A stretch of 64,000 nt of DNA. Origin: Lojkania enalia (lineage: Eukaryota > Ascomycota > Dothideomycetes > Pleosporales). A program made the translations under genes and the position numbers. The stretch covers positions 62,001-126,000 of the forward strand of contig ML986666.1 of assembly GCA_010094045.1 (NCBI GenBank), in the 5' to 3' direction. Position 1 is the first letter of the stretch; the number at the start of each line of letters is the position of its first letter. Positions 1-10,139 of this stretch are shown in pieces. A model generated the notes under the pieces. That model ran no database searches. It saw only the letters and a program-made list of their open reading frames with translations, and was not told the origin of the DNA.

Positions 1-1014
1 TTGCTAAGCGTCTCCGAAGCCAATTCAATAGCCTGGTTGAAGCCATTTTCGCCGCCGTACGACACATCAACAACCTTGATGACCTTGGTCTGCAGACGCT
101 GGTCGAACATATCGGACTGGTTGAGATCGTTCTTGAAATCGGCGGAACCAGCCAGAATGAGACCGGCAACGTTGACCTTGTCGTTGGTGATGAAGTTCTG
201 CACGGCCAATTCGGCGACCTTGCGGACGTAGTTGTGGCGCTTCTCTTCACGGAGACGGGCGAAACGCAGGGCAGATTGACCACCACGGCCGTGCTTCTTG
301 GGTAGATCGACCGAGAATCTAGCATACTCAGTATTTAAAACCTAGAACGGACCAAGTGTACTCACTTGTGCACGACGTCGCGGGTGTTGCCCGAAAGCGT
401 GCCGAAGAGGGCGCCGTTTCCGTCCATGATGATGAAGCCAAACTTCTGGTCGGACTCGAGCAGCTCGCTTAGGGCCTCGGTGTGAAATTTGTTGTCGCAG
501 AGGTAGAGCGAGGTATTGATGGGCTTGAAGGGCTCGAAGTCGATGTTAATCTTGCGCTCCTTGCCCTCGGCAGTGATGATTTCGCCGCAGTAGATGACGA
601 GGCCATTGGGCGGGACCTTGGAGTAGAGCTTCAGGCGCTGCTGAGTTGAAGTGATGGCGGACAGGACAGACAGGCGGTTGACGCGGGACTTGATGTTGGA
701 GGCAGTGCCCTGGGGTTGTTAGGCTGTGATGTTGTAGAATCTGGTGCGTGTGTGCGTCTATGTGTGGATGCAACTAGGACATACAAATTCTTCAGCCAAC
801 ATCTTCGCGGCGCGCGAGACTTGGTCCTTGGGCGCTGTGCACGGTGAGTCAGGTTGGTGGCGGGGCAAGCGAGGCGGTAGGAGCACACACGGATAATGAG
901 CGAGATCATGCTGGTGCCATTGCCGCGGGCAGCCTCGAGGCGCTTGATCAGCTTCTTGACCTTCCAGATCTCAATGTTCTTCTCGGCGTCGTTCGCCTGC
1001 TGCGGCGCCGACAT
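1..1014 (-). CDS. SUP45: Eukaryotic peptide chain release factor 1 (eRF1), 5' part; truncated by left window edge
   Basis: eRF1 recognises all three stop codons in the ribosomal A site and triggers peptidyl-tRNA hydrolysis together with eRF3. Exons read on the minus strand are 1014-891, 834-785, 709-366 and 318 to the edge; phases agree across all three introns. The start [17 protein letters not shown] is typical of fungal eRF1. Domain 1 carries TASNIKS (the NIKS stop-codon motif) and the middle domain carries GRGGQS (the GGQ motif that reaches the peptidyl-transferase centre), followed by the conserved [19 protein letters not shown]. The rest of the middle domain and the C-terminal eRF3-binding domain lie outside the window. 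It is divergent from the AVT1-like gene and shares its upstream region. Identification is very secure; only exon edges are hand-called. Confidence 0.97.
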
Positions 1015-1402
1015 GATTGCAGTGGTGGGCGCGGTTTAGTGGTGGTAGTGGTTGGGGGGAGGCGTGGCGGAGAATTTTGCTCGCTGGTGTGGTGACGGCG
1101 GTGCAGGTGGTGGAGGGGCAGGCTCGCGAAAAGCGGTGGCCGACCTGCGCGGCAGGAGCGATCTTGACGGGGTTTGCTATGCGGGCTAGTAGGTGTCGCC
1201 GCTGTCAGTGTAGGTGAAGGGAAGGGAACGGTATCAAAGAAAGATGGTGTTGGAAGAACGACGTTTCGTCGGGCTGTGACGTTGGGGCCCCTCGCAATGA
1301 CTGGATGCCCACACTCGCGCATGCCTGCGTCTGCAAGGCAAAAGTTTAGCACTGCCAAGATCCGCCAAGGCCGTCAGCCCTCGCCCTTGTCGCCTTAGCG
1401 GG

Positions 1403-1516
1403 CCTCGCTTGCTGGGCTCACCTCATCCAATTATTCGCCCCCTCGCTTGCTGGGCTCGTCTCATCCAATGGTTCACATCCTGGCTTGCTGGGCCGGCCTC
1501 GTCCAATCATCTTCAC
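1403..1516. repeat. Three tandem 38-bp units, each with a CCAAT box
   Basis: Three adjacent units (1403-1440, 1441-1478, 1479-1516) share the core GCTTGCTGGGC followed by a CCAAT pentamer at 1427-1431, 1465-1469 and 1503-1507, exactly 38 bp apart. Units 1 and 2 are nearly identical over their first half; unit 3 is more diverged. They sit between the divergent eRF1 and AVT1-like genes (1015-1926), about 0.4 kb from each start codon. CCAAT boxes are known targets of the fungal Hap/CBC complex; use of these copies is inferred. Confidence 0.75.
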
Positions 1517-1926
1517 ACCCTCCGCTGTTATCTCGAGTGCGCCGCATCCATGATTACCTTCTCCCAACGCGGTGGTCCGCGATGATGTATGCGGGGGCTG
1601 CACACCCTCCTCGTGATGCTATCTCCCGAGCGTTCTTTGGCCTTCCATCACCCGATCCCATCGCTGCCGTGTCTAATACATAGACACCGCGAAGACTCCG
1701 CTTGCAATGGCACCTTGCCGTCTTCCCGGACCCATCGCAGACCCTGTCTCTGCGGCGATAGCTTCCCGTGGCTACTCACATAGCGCCCGCCGCGGACAGG
1801 CCTAAGCATCAGGATTTGATTGACCCCCTCCGCCTGCTCCCCGGGCCTCTTCTCTCCTCCACGCTCCTTCCCATATTCTTCCCCTTCTATTGCGCAGCAT
1901 CGGCGCGCGAGTGAGGTTTGCTCGGC

Positions 1927-4074
1927 ATGGATATCCGGGGGAAGCAGCCGTCGACGTGGGACGAGTACGACGGCGTGCATCGAGCCTCTTTCGACTCGAC
2001 GGGGAGTCGCGTGCACTGGGACGAGCTCGAGCGAAGGCCGAGCGGGGAGAGTGGCCATGAGGCTGGTGCTTCTCCCGCTCGGCCAGGGCGGGATTTTCTT
2101 CGACGGCGGCGGTAAGTAAAATGCCCCAGACGGGTTTCAATTCCTCGCACCACGATTGTACATTTGGGACCCGTATCTAATTTCTACCCACTAGATCTTC
2201 TATGTCCATGCGCATTTCCGCTCTAGGAGATGCCGGCGGAGTGAACAGCATCAATAATTTTGCTCGATCGTGGCAACGTGCCGCAGGTTTCTTCGAGATC
2301 ACTCCTGTACGTCCTAGCTTCCGGGTGGAGCCAGAAGACGAGCGCGACCGCGAGGACTTTCCACGGGCCGGCTTATCGCCGACTGACCACCGATCCCTTC
2401 TGCGAGCCGCCTTCGAGAATGAAGAGCGAAGGCCGTCGGAAACCGCCATTGTTGACGAGGAGCAAGGCCCGCCACCTACAGAAGAGACGCATCTACTGTC
2501 CCCTGGAGTCGAGCATCGATTGGGCGAGAGGAGATCACATAGAGACGAGAGCATCTTCAGCATCGAACCGTCGTTGTCATCCGTGTTCGGCGGGAGTTAC
2601 GGCACTTCATTTGGTAGTCTAACACATCGGGTCAACGAGTCTTCCATGCGGCATGCTGGGCGATTGTTCACCGAGCAACAACTCAAAGGAGTGACAGAGC
2701 CAGAACGCGAAAGAGAACCAATGCTTGTCAAGCAAATCGAAGAAGATGGGCAGGTTATCAATGTCGTTGTTGGCCAGTCTACTCTCCCCCAAACAGTCTT
2801 CAACTCTGTCAATGTACTTGTTGGCATTGGGCTATTGAGTTTGCCGTTGGCTTTGAAGTATTCCGGCTGGATTATTGGGATGGTCTTCTTGTTCTGGTCC
2901 GCCATCACAACCTCATACACAGCGAAGCTCCTAGCCAAATGCTTGGACGTCGATAGCTCCCTCATCACCTTTGCCGATCTCGCATTCGTCTCTTTCGGAA
3001 ATCGTGCTCGCGTTGCCGTCAGCTTGCTGTTTTCTGTAGAACTGCTAGCAGCTTGTGTTGCGCTTGTAGTTCTCTTCGCCGATAGCATGGACGACCTCGT
3101 TCCGGGATTAGACGTCGTCACCTGGAAAATCATTTGTGGCATAATCCTGGTACCATTAGCATTTTTACCTTTGCGTCTTCTGTCTTTTACATCCATTCTA
3201 GGCGTCATGTCTTGCTTTGGTAGTAAGTAACCAACATGTTAACCGTACAAAATTTTTTTTTTTTTTTTTTTGCGGGGCTGTTACTAACTTGGCTGCAGTC
3301 GTAATAGCCGTTGTGATTGATGGTGCTATCAAGCCTCACTCTCCCGGCTCACTTCAGGAGCCGATGCAGCAATACTTATTCCCCGCAAACTGGTTAACCG
3401 TACCCCTTTCTTTTGGTCTGCTGATGTCGCCTTGGGGTGGCCATTCCGTGTTCCCGAACATCTACCGCGACATGCGCCATCCGTACAAGTACCGTAAAAG
3501 TGTCGATATTACATATGGATTCACCTTTCTTATCGATCTTGGAATGGCGTGCGTAGGAATCCTCATGTTCGGAGACACCGTCCGGGACGAGATCACGAGT
3601 AATGTTTTCTTAACGAAAGGATACCCGCAGGCAATAAGTGTATTCATCGCTATTTGCATCGCCATCATTCCGCTCACAAAAGTTCCCCTTAACGCTCGAC
3701 CTATTATTTCCACCTTGGAAGTCCTTTGCGGATTAGACAACCGTTCGCTAGCCATGTCGTCATCTTTGAATGGCATGTCGGGCCTAACTCGCGGAATCTT
3801 CAAGTTCCTGCTTCGAGTCATTACGATCATCGTTTTTGTTGTCATTGCCATCGTCTTCCCGTCCTTCGATAGGATTATGACGCTTCTAGGATCCGTGGCT
3901 TGCTTCGCTATTTGCATTATCCTTCCGCTATTGTTCCATTTGAAGCTCTTCTATCATGAGATACCGAGGGGACAGAAGACGCTAGAGTGGACGTTGATTG
4001 TGGTTAGCACGATCATGGCTCTCGTATCGACAGTTTTTGCGTTCTTTCCTAAGGAGATGCTGGGTGCGGTTTAA
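1927..4074 (+). CDS. AVT1: AVT1-like vacuolar amino acid transporter (AAAP family)
   Basis: Predicted proton-coupled amino acid transporter of the vacuolar membrane; yeast Avt1 loads neutral amino acids and histidine into the vacuole. Exons 1927-2111, 2195-3222 and 3299-4074 join in phase to 662 residues. A soluble, charged N-terminal region of about 260 residues precedes a membrane domain with about 10-11 hydrophobic segments. It opens with STLPQTVFNSVNVLVGIGLL, the signature N-terminal helix of Avt1, and later contains SFGLLMSPWGGHSVFPNIY. The second intron has an 18-20 T tract. The ATG at 1927 is the first in frame. The AAAP family is secure; Avt1 rather than another AVT paralogue rests on the long N-terminus and the PQTVFNSVN motif. 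Confidence 0.9.
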
Positions 4075-4560
4075 GAGTATATATAGATGATGGGAGCTGC
4101 GAATTGGACGGCACAGATATGGCAATACGGTCATGTCCCTAGTGACAGGGAATTATATTTAGGTATTGTGGTTGCAAGAGTGGTAGATGTGGTATGGGCA
4201 TTTTCGGCGTTGGGATTGGGTTAGGATGCATTTGGAAGCGGCCATCTGAGCATTTCCCACTTTTAAATGGAATTCTTACCGGTAATATGGCATACTAAAT
4301 AGTTCCAATCTATCTCATCATCTTCCATCTCGAAAACTAGTGACGATGAACATGACATGAACTATGAACGGGTCCCCGCTGACTAACACCATCGGAGCTT
4401 TGACCGTAAACCCCGACGACCCTAAAGATCAGAAATCTTCCAAAGCTAAATCGCTGCGTACCGACAACCTTTCAATCCGACATCTACCTTGGCCAATTCA
4501 GCTCCTCTTCCGAAATCCTTACGTCATCGTGCAATTAAGGCAAACCAGAAACCCACGACC
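4075..4560. other. Intergenic region AVT1-like / TIM8
   Basis: Holds the 3' flank of the AVT1-like gene and the promoter of the small TIM8 gene. No further coding or repeat signal was seen. Confidence 0.5.
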
Positions 4561-5001
4561 ATGGACCTCAGCTCCACAACGGGAGCCGGCGCAGGCCTCG
4601 GCAACCTAGACCTTAGCAAGCTGAGCGACCGCGACAAGCAGGAGCTGCAGACGTTCGTCGTGAACGAGAGCCAGAGGGCTAGGATACAGGCTTGTAGGTC
4701 TTACCCCAAAACCGCCCTTCTCATTCCCTTCCCCACCCCATCTCCATTTCCCTTACTCCTTCCTGTTGTTTTCTCGCTATCTACGATCGCTCGTGAGCAA
4801 GCAAACGAACTGATCCGAACGTACGTTTAATTAGCGATTCACTCCCTAACCGATACCTGCTTCCGGAAATGCATCTCCCCCGGAGCTATTAAGAAGGGCG
4901 CGCTAGACCGGAACGAAGAACCGTGCATGCGAAACTGCGTAGAGAGGTTCATGGACGCGAATTTCGTGGTTTTGAAGGAGTTGGAGAAATTGAGGGGTTG
5001 A
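4561..5001 (+). CDS. TIM8: Mitochondrial import inner membrane translocase subunit Tim8
   Basis: A small Tim chaperone of the mitochondrial intermembrane space; with Tim13 it escorts hydrophobic precursors to the TIM22 complex. Two exons, 4561-4693 and 4835-5001, join in phase to 99 residues. The diagnostic twin CX3C motif is present: CFRKC and, after a short spacer, CMRNC. These cysteines form the paired disulfides of the family. The N-terminal LSDRDKQELQTFV and the C-terminal VERFMDANFVVLKELE also fit Tim8 rather than Tim9, Tim10 or Tim13. Length is close to the usual 87-95 residues. The 141-bp intron is long for this window and lies just before the first CX3C. Small intron-split genes like this are often missed by automated calls. 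Confidence 0.93.
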
Positions 5002-5477
5002 ATAGGCGGTCGATTGGGTGTTTCTTGATGTTAACGTGAGGTTTGGGATGAGAGGATGGCGGGGTGATGTAGGATAGGGTGTATGATATTTGGGTTTGCA
5101 TTGGTGTGGTTGCATGAAAGGATAGACGGAGGAACGTGCACATGGCATCCGCTCAATTGATAGCACAAAAGGTTCGAGATGCAACGACGATCACTATCAC
5201 ACTTTGTAGCACAATTAGATGATTGCTCGACCGTTAACAGGCGAGGTTCATCTTTCACAATCTCCAGTATTTACATCACGGCTGGGTAATTCGATAGGTG
5301 GGCGCCATGAGGGAACTTGATTTCGTTCGAAGTCATCTATTAACCACATGCCCATGAACGCCATGCATATCGTATCCGCTTTTCCGTTCCCGAAACCAGG
5401 TATCCTCATGCAGATAGAATGCAAATCCTCCATCCGAAACTATACTCATCTCATCTCATCCCATCCCATTTCCTAGC

Positions 5478-6274
5478 TTAGACGATCTGCAGTTTGGTAG
5501 CAGCAATATCCAGAGCATCAACGTCGGTAGTCAACCGCGCGAAAGCCTTCTTCGTGCCATCAGGTCGGATCAGTGTGTTGATCTTGACGGTCTCGACGTC
5601 GTACTGCTTCTTGAGCGCAGCCGCGATCTGGCGCTTGTTGGCCTTGGTGTCGACAATGAAGACGAGCGTGTTGTTCTCTTCGATCTTCTTCATGGCGGAC
5701 TCGGTGTTGAGCGGGTGGATGAGGATCTTAGAGGCATCGAGCCGGGGTTGGCGAGGGATGGAGCGGCGCGGATAACGGGGAGTGCGACTATTTCAACCCG
5801 TCAGTCCATTTTATTCTCCCCTCAACACCCAACCTGTGCGGCAGTCGCAAGTTAAGCAATACGCAATATTGCAATATCACAATTGCATATACGACACTCG
5901 TAAGGAGTATGAATGGCGACTTACGAAAGCTCTAGGGTCTTAGGGCGGCGGAAGGTCGTCGACTTCCTGACTTTTCGGACCTTGGTCGAGTTCACCTTTA
6001 CATCTCGTTAATCAAGCCCATACGAGAAGTAAAAGCCGTCAGATGTATGTCTCTGACACGCCTTGTAGGTCATGGGGGGCTTACGCCACGCAGAGCAGCT
6101 TTGGCAGCTGCGTTGGCCTGCTTGGAAGGCTTAGTGGGCTTGCTGCCTGTATTTTGTCAGCTATGTTCAATTGGTATGAACGGTGGGATTGAGAGTTTTG
6201 AAAAAAGGCTGAACTGCCTCGGCGCATTGAACATGTTGATATTTTGACGTACCCTGAGTGGCTTTTGGCGGCAT
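5478..6274 (-). CDS. RPL25: 60S ribosomal protein uL23 (L25/L23a)
   Basis: uL23 binds 25S rRNA at the exit of the nascent-peptide tunnel and forms part of the docking site for SRP and nascent-chain factors. Four exons on the minus strand (6274-6253, 6146-6085, 5995-5925, 5787-5478) give 154 residues, close to yeast Rpl25. A lysine/alanine-rich N-terminal tail is followed by the globular domain with [32 protein letters not shown] and the C-terminal [19 protein letters not shown]. The first exon is only 22 bp and the first three exons together code only for the basic tail and the domain entry. Several short 5' introns are usual in ribosomal protein genes. Identification is secure. Confidence 0.96.
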
Positions 6275-6478
6275 GGCTGTTTGGTTAGTGGTCGACGAGA
6301 AGGTTGAGGTCGGAGGTCGAAAAGGAAACCTGTGATGAAGTTTTGGTGTGCGAAAGCGAAAACTCGCTTAACAACCTCAACGCGGACTAGCGTAAATCCG
6401 CCTATTGCACGTATCGGCATGCACATTGTTTTCCTACCACATTCAAATCATGTGGTGCAGCAATTGAAAACGTACCTA

Positions 6479-7399
6479 ATGACTGCCAAAAAACGTCCGA
6501 AACTCCTCTCTCATGGAAGACCGCCTATAATTAATACAAAGGAAAGAGAGCGCATGAGCTCAAAGCAGTCACGGAACACAATACGGACTCATCATACCCT
6601 CCATAAACAGCGCGCGGCCGCCCTGAAAAAGGGTGATAAAACACTCGTTGAGAATATCGACAAGGCAATTGAGCAGAATGGTGGTCTCAAAGCATATCAA
6701 GCAGCAAGCAAGCAGGGGCAGTCGAAGACCCGAGGAGGCGACTCCAGCAAAGTTCTTGTTAGTTGGCTCCGAGAAGCGGGCGTCATAAATTCTTCCCCTT
6801 CCACAGTAAGAGAAAGAAAACGGAATGCTCCGTTAAGATTACTGGAGATTGGAGCTTTGTCCTCCGAGAACGAGATATCCAAGTTCCCAAGAATTATCGA
6901 TGTGACGAGGATCGATCTGAATAGCCAAGGCTCTGATATCGAGAAGCAAGATTTCATGGAGCGCCCTCTTCCATCCTCATCAAATGAGGCATTTGATATC
7001 ATATCGTTGTCCTTGGTCCTCAACTATGTCCCGGATGCAGCCCATCGCGGTGAAATGCTGAAACGTATCGCTAGATTTCTACGCGAATCCCCCGAAAGAT
7101 TTCTACGCGAATCCCCCGAAAGATTTCTACGCGAATCCCCCGAAAGTAATGCAACAATTCTACCAGCACTCTTTCTCGTCTTGCCCCTCCCTTGCGTACA
7201 GAATTCTAGGTATCTAGATGAGCGGTTATTGCTAGAGATCATGGAGAATCTGGGATTCTGTTTGACACACTGCAGAAACACGCCCAAGCTATGCCATTAC
7301 TTGCTTCAGATGGTTGGAAAAAGCAACAGAGTTAAGACCGGGAAGAAGATGATAAGAGATGGTCCCGCAATGAACAACTTTTGTGTGGTGGTTGAATGA
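6479..7399 (+). CDS. BMT2: 25S rRNA adenine-N1 methyltransferase Bmt2
   Basis: A nucleolar SAM-dependent methyltransferase; yeast Bmt2 makes m1A2142 in 25S rRNA. The reading frame is open upstream to 6332, but the ATG at 6479 (MTAKKRPKLL) gives the family-like start and 306 residues. Family blocks are visible: SKQSRNTIRTHHTLHKQR, QNGGLKAYQAASKQGQ, the SAM-binding LLEIGAL, VTRIDLNSQ, KQDFMERPLP and FDIISLSLVLNYVPDA. A 24-bp unit repeated three times inserts RFLRESPE copies straight after the NYVPDA block, in frame. The gene is unspliced and convergent with HTD2. Function is well supported by motif order; activity with the repeat is untested. Confidence 0.92.
   Translation: MTAKKRPKLLSHGRPPIINTKERERMSSKQSRNTIRTHHTLHKQRAAALKKGDKTLVENIDKAIEQNGGLKAYQAASKQGQSKTRGGDSSKVLVSWLREAGVINSSPSTVRERKRNAPLRLLEIGALSSENEISKFPRIIDVTRIDLNSQGSDIEKQDFMERPLPSSSNEAFDIISLSLVLNYVPDAAHRGEMLKRIARFLRESPERFLRESPERFLRESPESNATILPALFLVLPLPCVQNSRYLDERLLLEIMENLGFCLTHCRNTPKLCHYLLQMVGKSNRVKTGKKMIRDGPAMNNFCVVVE
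7073..7144 (+). repeat. Perfect 24-bp x 3 tandem repeat inside BMT2
   Basis: Three identical 24-bp units (7073-7096, 7097-7120, 7121-7144) encode three consecutive copies of the octapeptide RFLRESPE. The unit length is a multiple of three, so the frame is kept. Perfect identity suggests recent expansion or slippage. Confidence 0.97.
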
Positions 7400-7941
7400 G
7401 GGCTCTAGGATCATCACGGAAATGCAACTAGGGTCTGGGAGTAAAAGTGACAACTTGATACCCCATTTACATATTCAACTTTCAAAGTCACTTTATCTAG
7501 GCAGTTTAATGCCGTATTGTGCTAGTATTCTGCATACCTTGACACCGAGGATTTGAGATCACGACATATATCATTAAGAGGAGCTAAGTAATAGCCCAAG
7601 GGCCGAACAACAGCCGGCAAGCAGTGAGCATACTGCCCCAATTTAGAGTAGGAAAGACTCCTTCATAATCAAGTGATATGGTAAAACTACTTTGATGGCG
7701 CTTGGGGGGAAGGGAAACAGTTGAAGTGAGATACAAAAACAAGACAAGGAACATAATTCAGCCTAGCATATAAGAGTTTAAGACATTATTTACAAAAACA
7801 ATAGCCTCATGTTACAAAACGGGCCAACCTAGCCCTCTTTACCCTCACTAGCTACGCCATATACTAGATGCCCATCCGACACTGCGCACCCCATCATATC
7901 CTCCCGTTTTTTTAGTATACCTATAATACACGTCATATAAC
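7400..7941. other. Convergent 3' flank of BMT2 and HTD2
   Basis: AT-rich region between two convergent stop codons; no coding potential recognised. It should hold the polyadenylation signals of both genes. Confidence 0.5.
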
Positions 7942-9520
7942 CTATTCCTCCTCCCTCCATTTCTGGCCCCAATACAACATCGTCTTCTTCGCAAGCCTAC
8001 TATACTCCAATTTCTGACTCTTGTATCTAATCACTGGCCTACTAGCTACCTTCTTTACGCCCCTTAGCGCAAACCTCGGTAATGGATCTATTCTGTGCTC
8101 TTTAGTCGTTTTATACTTCCTTACGAGTGGCATTGGAAGGCATTTACGAGCGGCTGATTCGATAAATAAGGGATGAGCTCGGCGGGCTACTATTTGTCGA
8201 GCTAGTAGTTGCTGTCGTCGGGAAAACACTGCTTTCATAGGGCGTGGAGGGGCTTCGACGAGACGGACTAGGGAACGGCGTCGAGTAAAGTGTGCTTTCA
8301 GGTCGGGATGCTGGGCTACACCTACTCCGGGGGCAGTGTGTATTGTGCCTTTGACTGCAATGCCACCTGTTGGTCCCTCTATCCATACATCGTATATATG
8401 GCCCTCCTCATCGGCCCTTCTACCACCCTCGATCTTCACTTGTGTCCGCCTCCGCGCACACAACCGCATCTGCTCATCACAATATAGTGGGGCGAGATTA
8501 CGGTATTCGATCGATTGAATCACTTGAGGAGTGTGGGCGGAAATGTTGTTCAGGTGGTTGGTGACGAAGCGGAGAAGAAGGGTCAAGGTCAGCGGGCCGT
8601 GAACGAGTAGATTGCGGTGGCCTTCGACGTTACGAGTGTATTCCCTGTCAAGATGAATGGCATGTTTATTCGCGGTGAGTTGTGAGAAACAGGAGAGAAG
8701 TTCGGCAGTAGGTATGAGTGTATGGGAGAATTCGGGAGTTTTCGACGCTATGCTCCGTCGTCAGCGATTGCCACTCAGCCGCAAACAATCGAGGCATACA
8801 AGGTAAATATCTGATAGTACCCGACAAAGAAGCCCCCAAATCCTCCGCACTCCTTTCTCGCATGAACAGGAGATTTCTCTCCTCGACCATTGAAGCTACT
8901 CCAAATTCCGGAGCTTCTGGAACCTTTCGGGAGAGTATGTCAAACGCATTGTCGGATGGCGATTCCCCAATATTGTGCCTCAGAGCAGCCTTAGGGGCAA
9001 ATCTCCGCTCAATCTTGACAAGAATCTTGTCGTTGTCGCGCAATTGCACGTCCTTAATGCGCTCGATAGAGAAACAATTTACGTTACCATACCAACCACA
9101 GCTCTCATCATAGTATTTCTCGGGATCAAGACGTATAGATCCGCCCGCCCACATTCGCCGCACGTATGGAGATCCAGGGCTGTGTAGCGCGTCGGTGCCA
9201 TCGGGCAGGAGTTTGCTAGGGTCTATTCTGTGGTTGAAGTGGATCAAATGGTATTCTGGCGGCCAAACTCTTTTGCCCTTTGATGTTATTATTTTTATGG
9301 GTATGAATGGCCGTAGAGAATCTTCTAATGCCTCCGCCTTAGATGGCCTGAAGCGTCTGTACAGCCGGGGCAGTTCACGATTTAGCATCTCGTCGCGCAG
9401 CTTCGCGAACCATTCTAGCTGCGGGTCGGAGGCATAGTGGCGGCCAGATATCCGACACCATGGCGTGCAGCGTATGAAGATTCGAGGAGCCGTTAACATA
9501 TGAGGATGGAGACATTGCAT
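7942..9520 (-). CDS. HTD2: Mitochondrial hydroxyacyl-thioester dehydratase type 2 (Htd2-like)
   Basis: Predicted 3-hydroxyacyl-thioester dehydratase of mitochondrial type II fatty acid synthesis, the route that feeds lipoate. Exon 9520-8800, a 52-bp intron 8799-8748, and exon 8747-7942 join in phase to 508 residues. The N-terminal stretch has a mitochondrial-targeting look (Arg and hydrophobic residues, few acids) before the body starts at about residue 30. Family blocks are LLPDGTDALHSPG, VRRMWAGGSIRLDPEKYY, then after the intron HAIHLDREYTRNVEGHRN, LLVHGPLTLTLLLRFV and SIEYRNLAPLYCDE. The HxxHGP-like turn and D/H residues belong to the hot-dog active region. The C-terminus beyond about residue 365 is longer, basic and not recognised. 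The family is well supported. Confidence 0.87.
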
Positions 9521-10139
9521 TTATGAGGGTGTTGGTGACTGCATTGAGTGCGGTTTATAGAATTCGGTAGACCAAGCGCACCGACTAACCTTTGGAGCTT
9601 AGCGCGGCTCCAAACCCCTCGGCGGACCTGGACAATGATGACCCTTCTACTCACTCACGCAATCCTTATCAACTAGTTAACTTGAGATTTAATAATGTTA
9701 TATTCTTCATATGCTAGTACTGTATATATATATATTTTTAAATGGTATTTATTACCTCTAGAAATGGTTCAATAAAAGTTAGTTCAATAGCCTTCAAAGG
9801 AATTGTCGCAAGCAATTGTAGGAAAATTGTTGAAAGGCAGCATATTATCTAAAGTTAGCGGAGTAGCCCACTCTATTACAGAACACTGTTAGCAATCGTG
9901 TAGCTCTGTGGCCTATGTACAGATCTATAACTAGGTTGCCCTAATGATCGTGATGAAAAGAGTAGACGTTCTCGACCTACGCCACCAGATGGAGCTGAAT
10001 AACAGTACAGTTCGTGGGTGAATGTCTGCCCATCACACCACAAATGTATTATAGACACAGCATCATTAAAATTGATCATTTAATGCCTCTACTAGACCTC
10101 ATCTCCCTCTTACAAACCCATATTCATTCTTAACGTGAG
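9521..10139. other. AT-rich intergenic region
   Basis: AT-rich, including a TATATA run near 9725. No open frame with recognisable content. Confidence 0.5.

Noticed and set aside
630..1358. Overlapping 80-136-residue frames on both strands around the eRF1 start
   Set aside because: They are shadows of the eRF1 exons, introns and promoter; no domain content and no consistent splice model.
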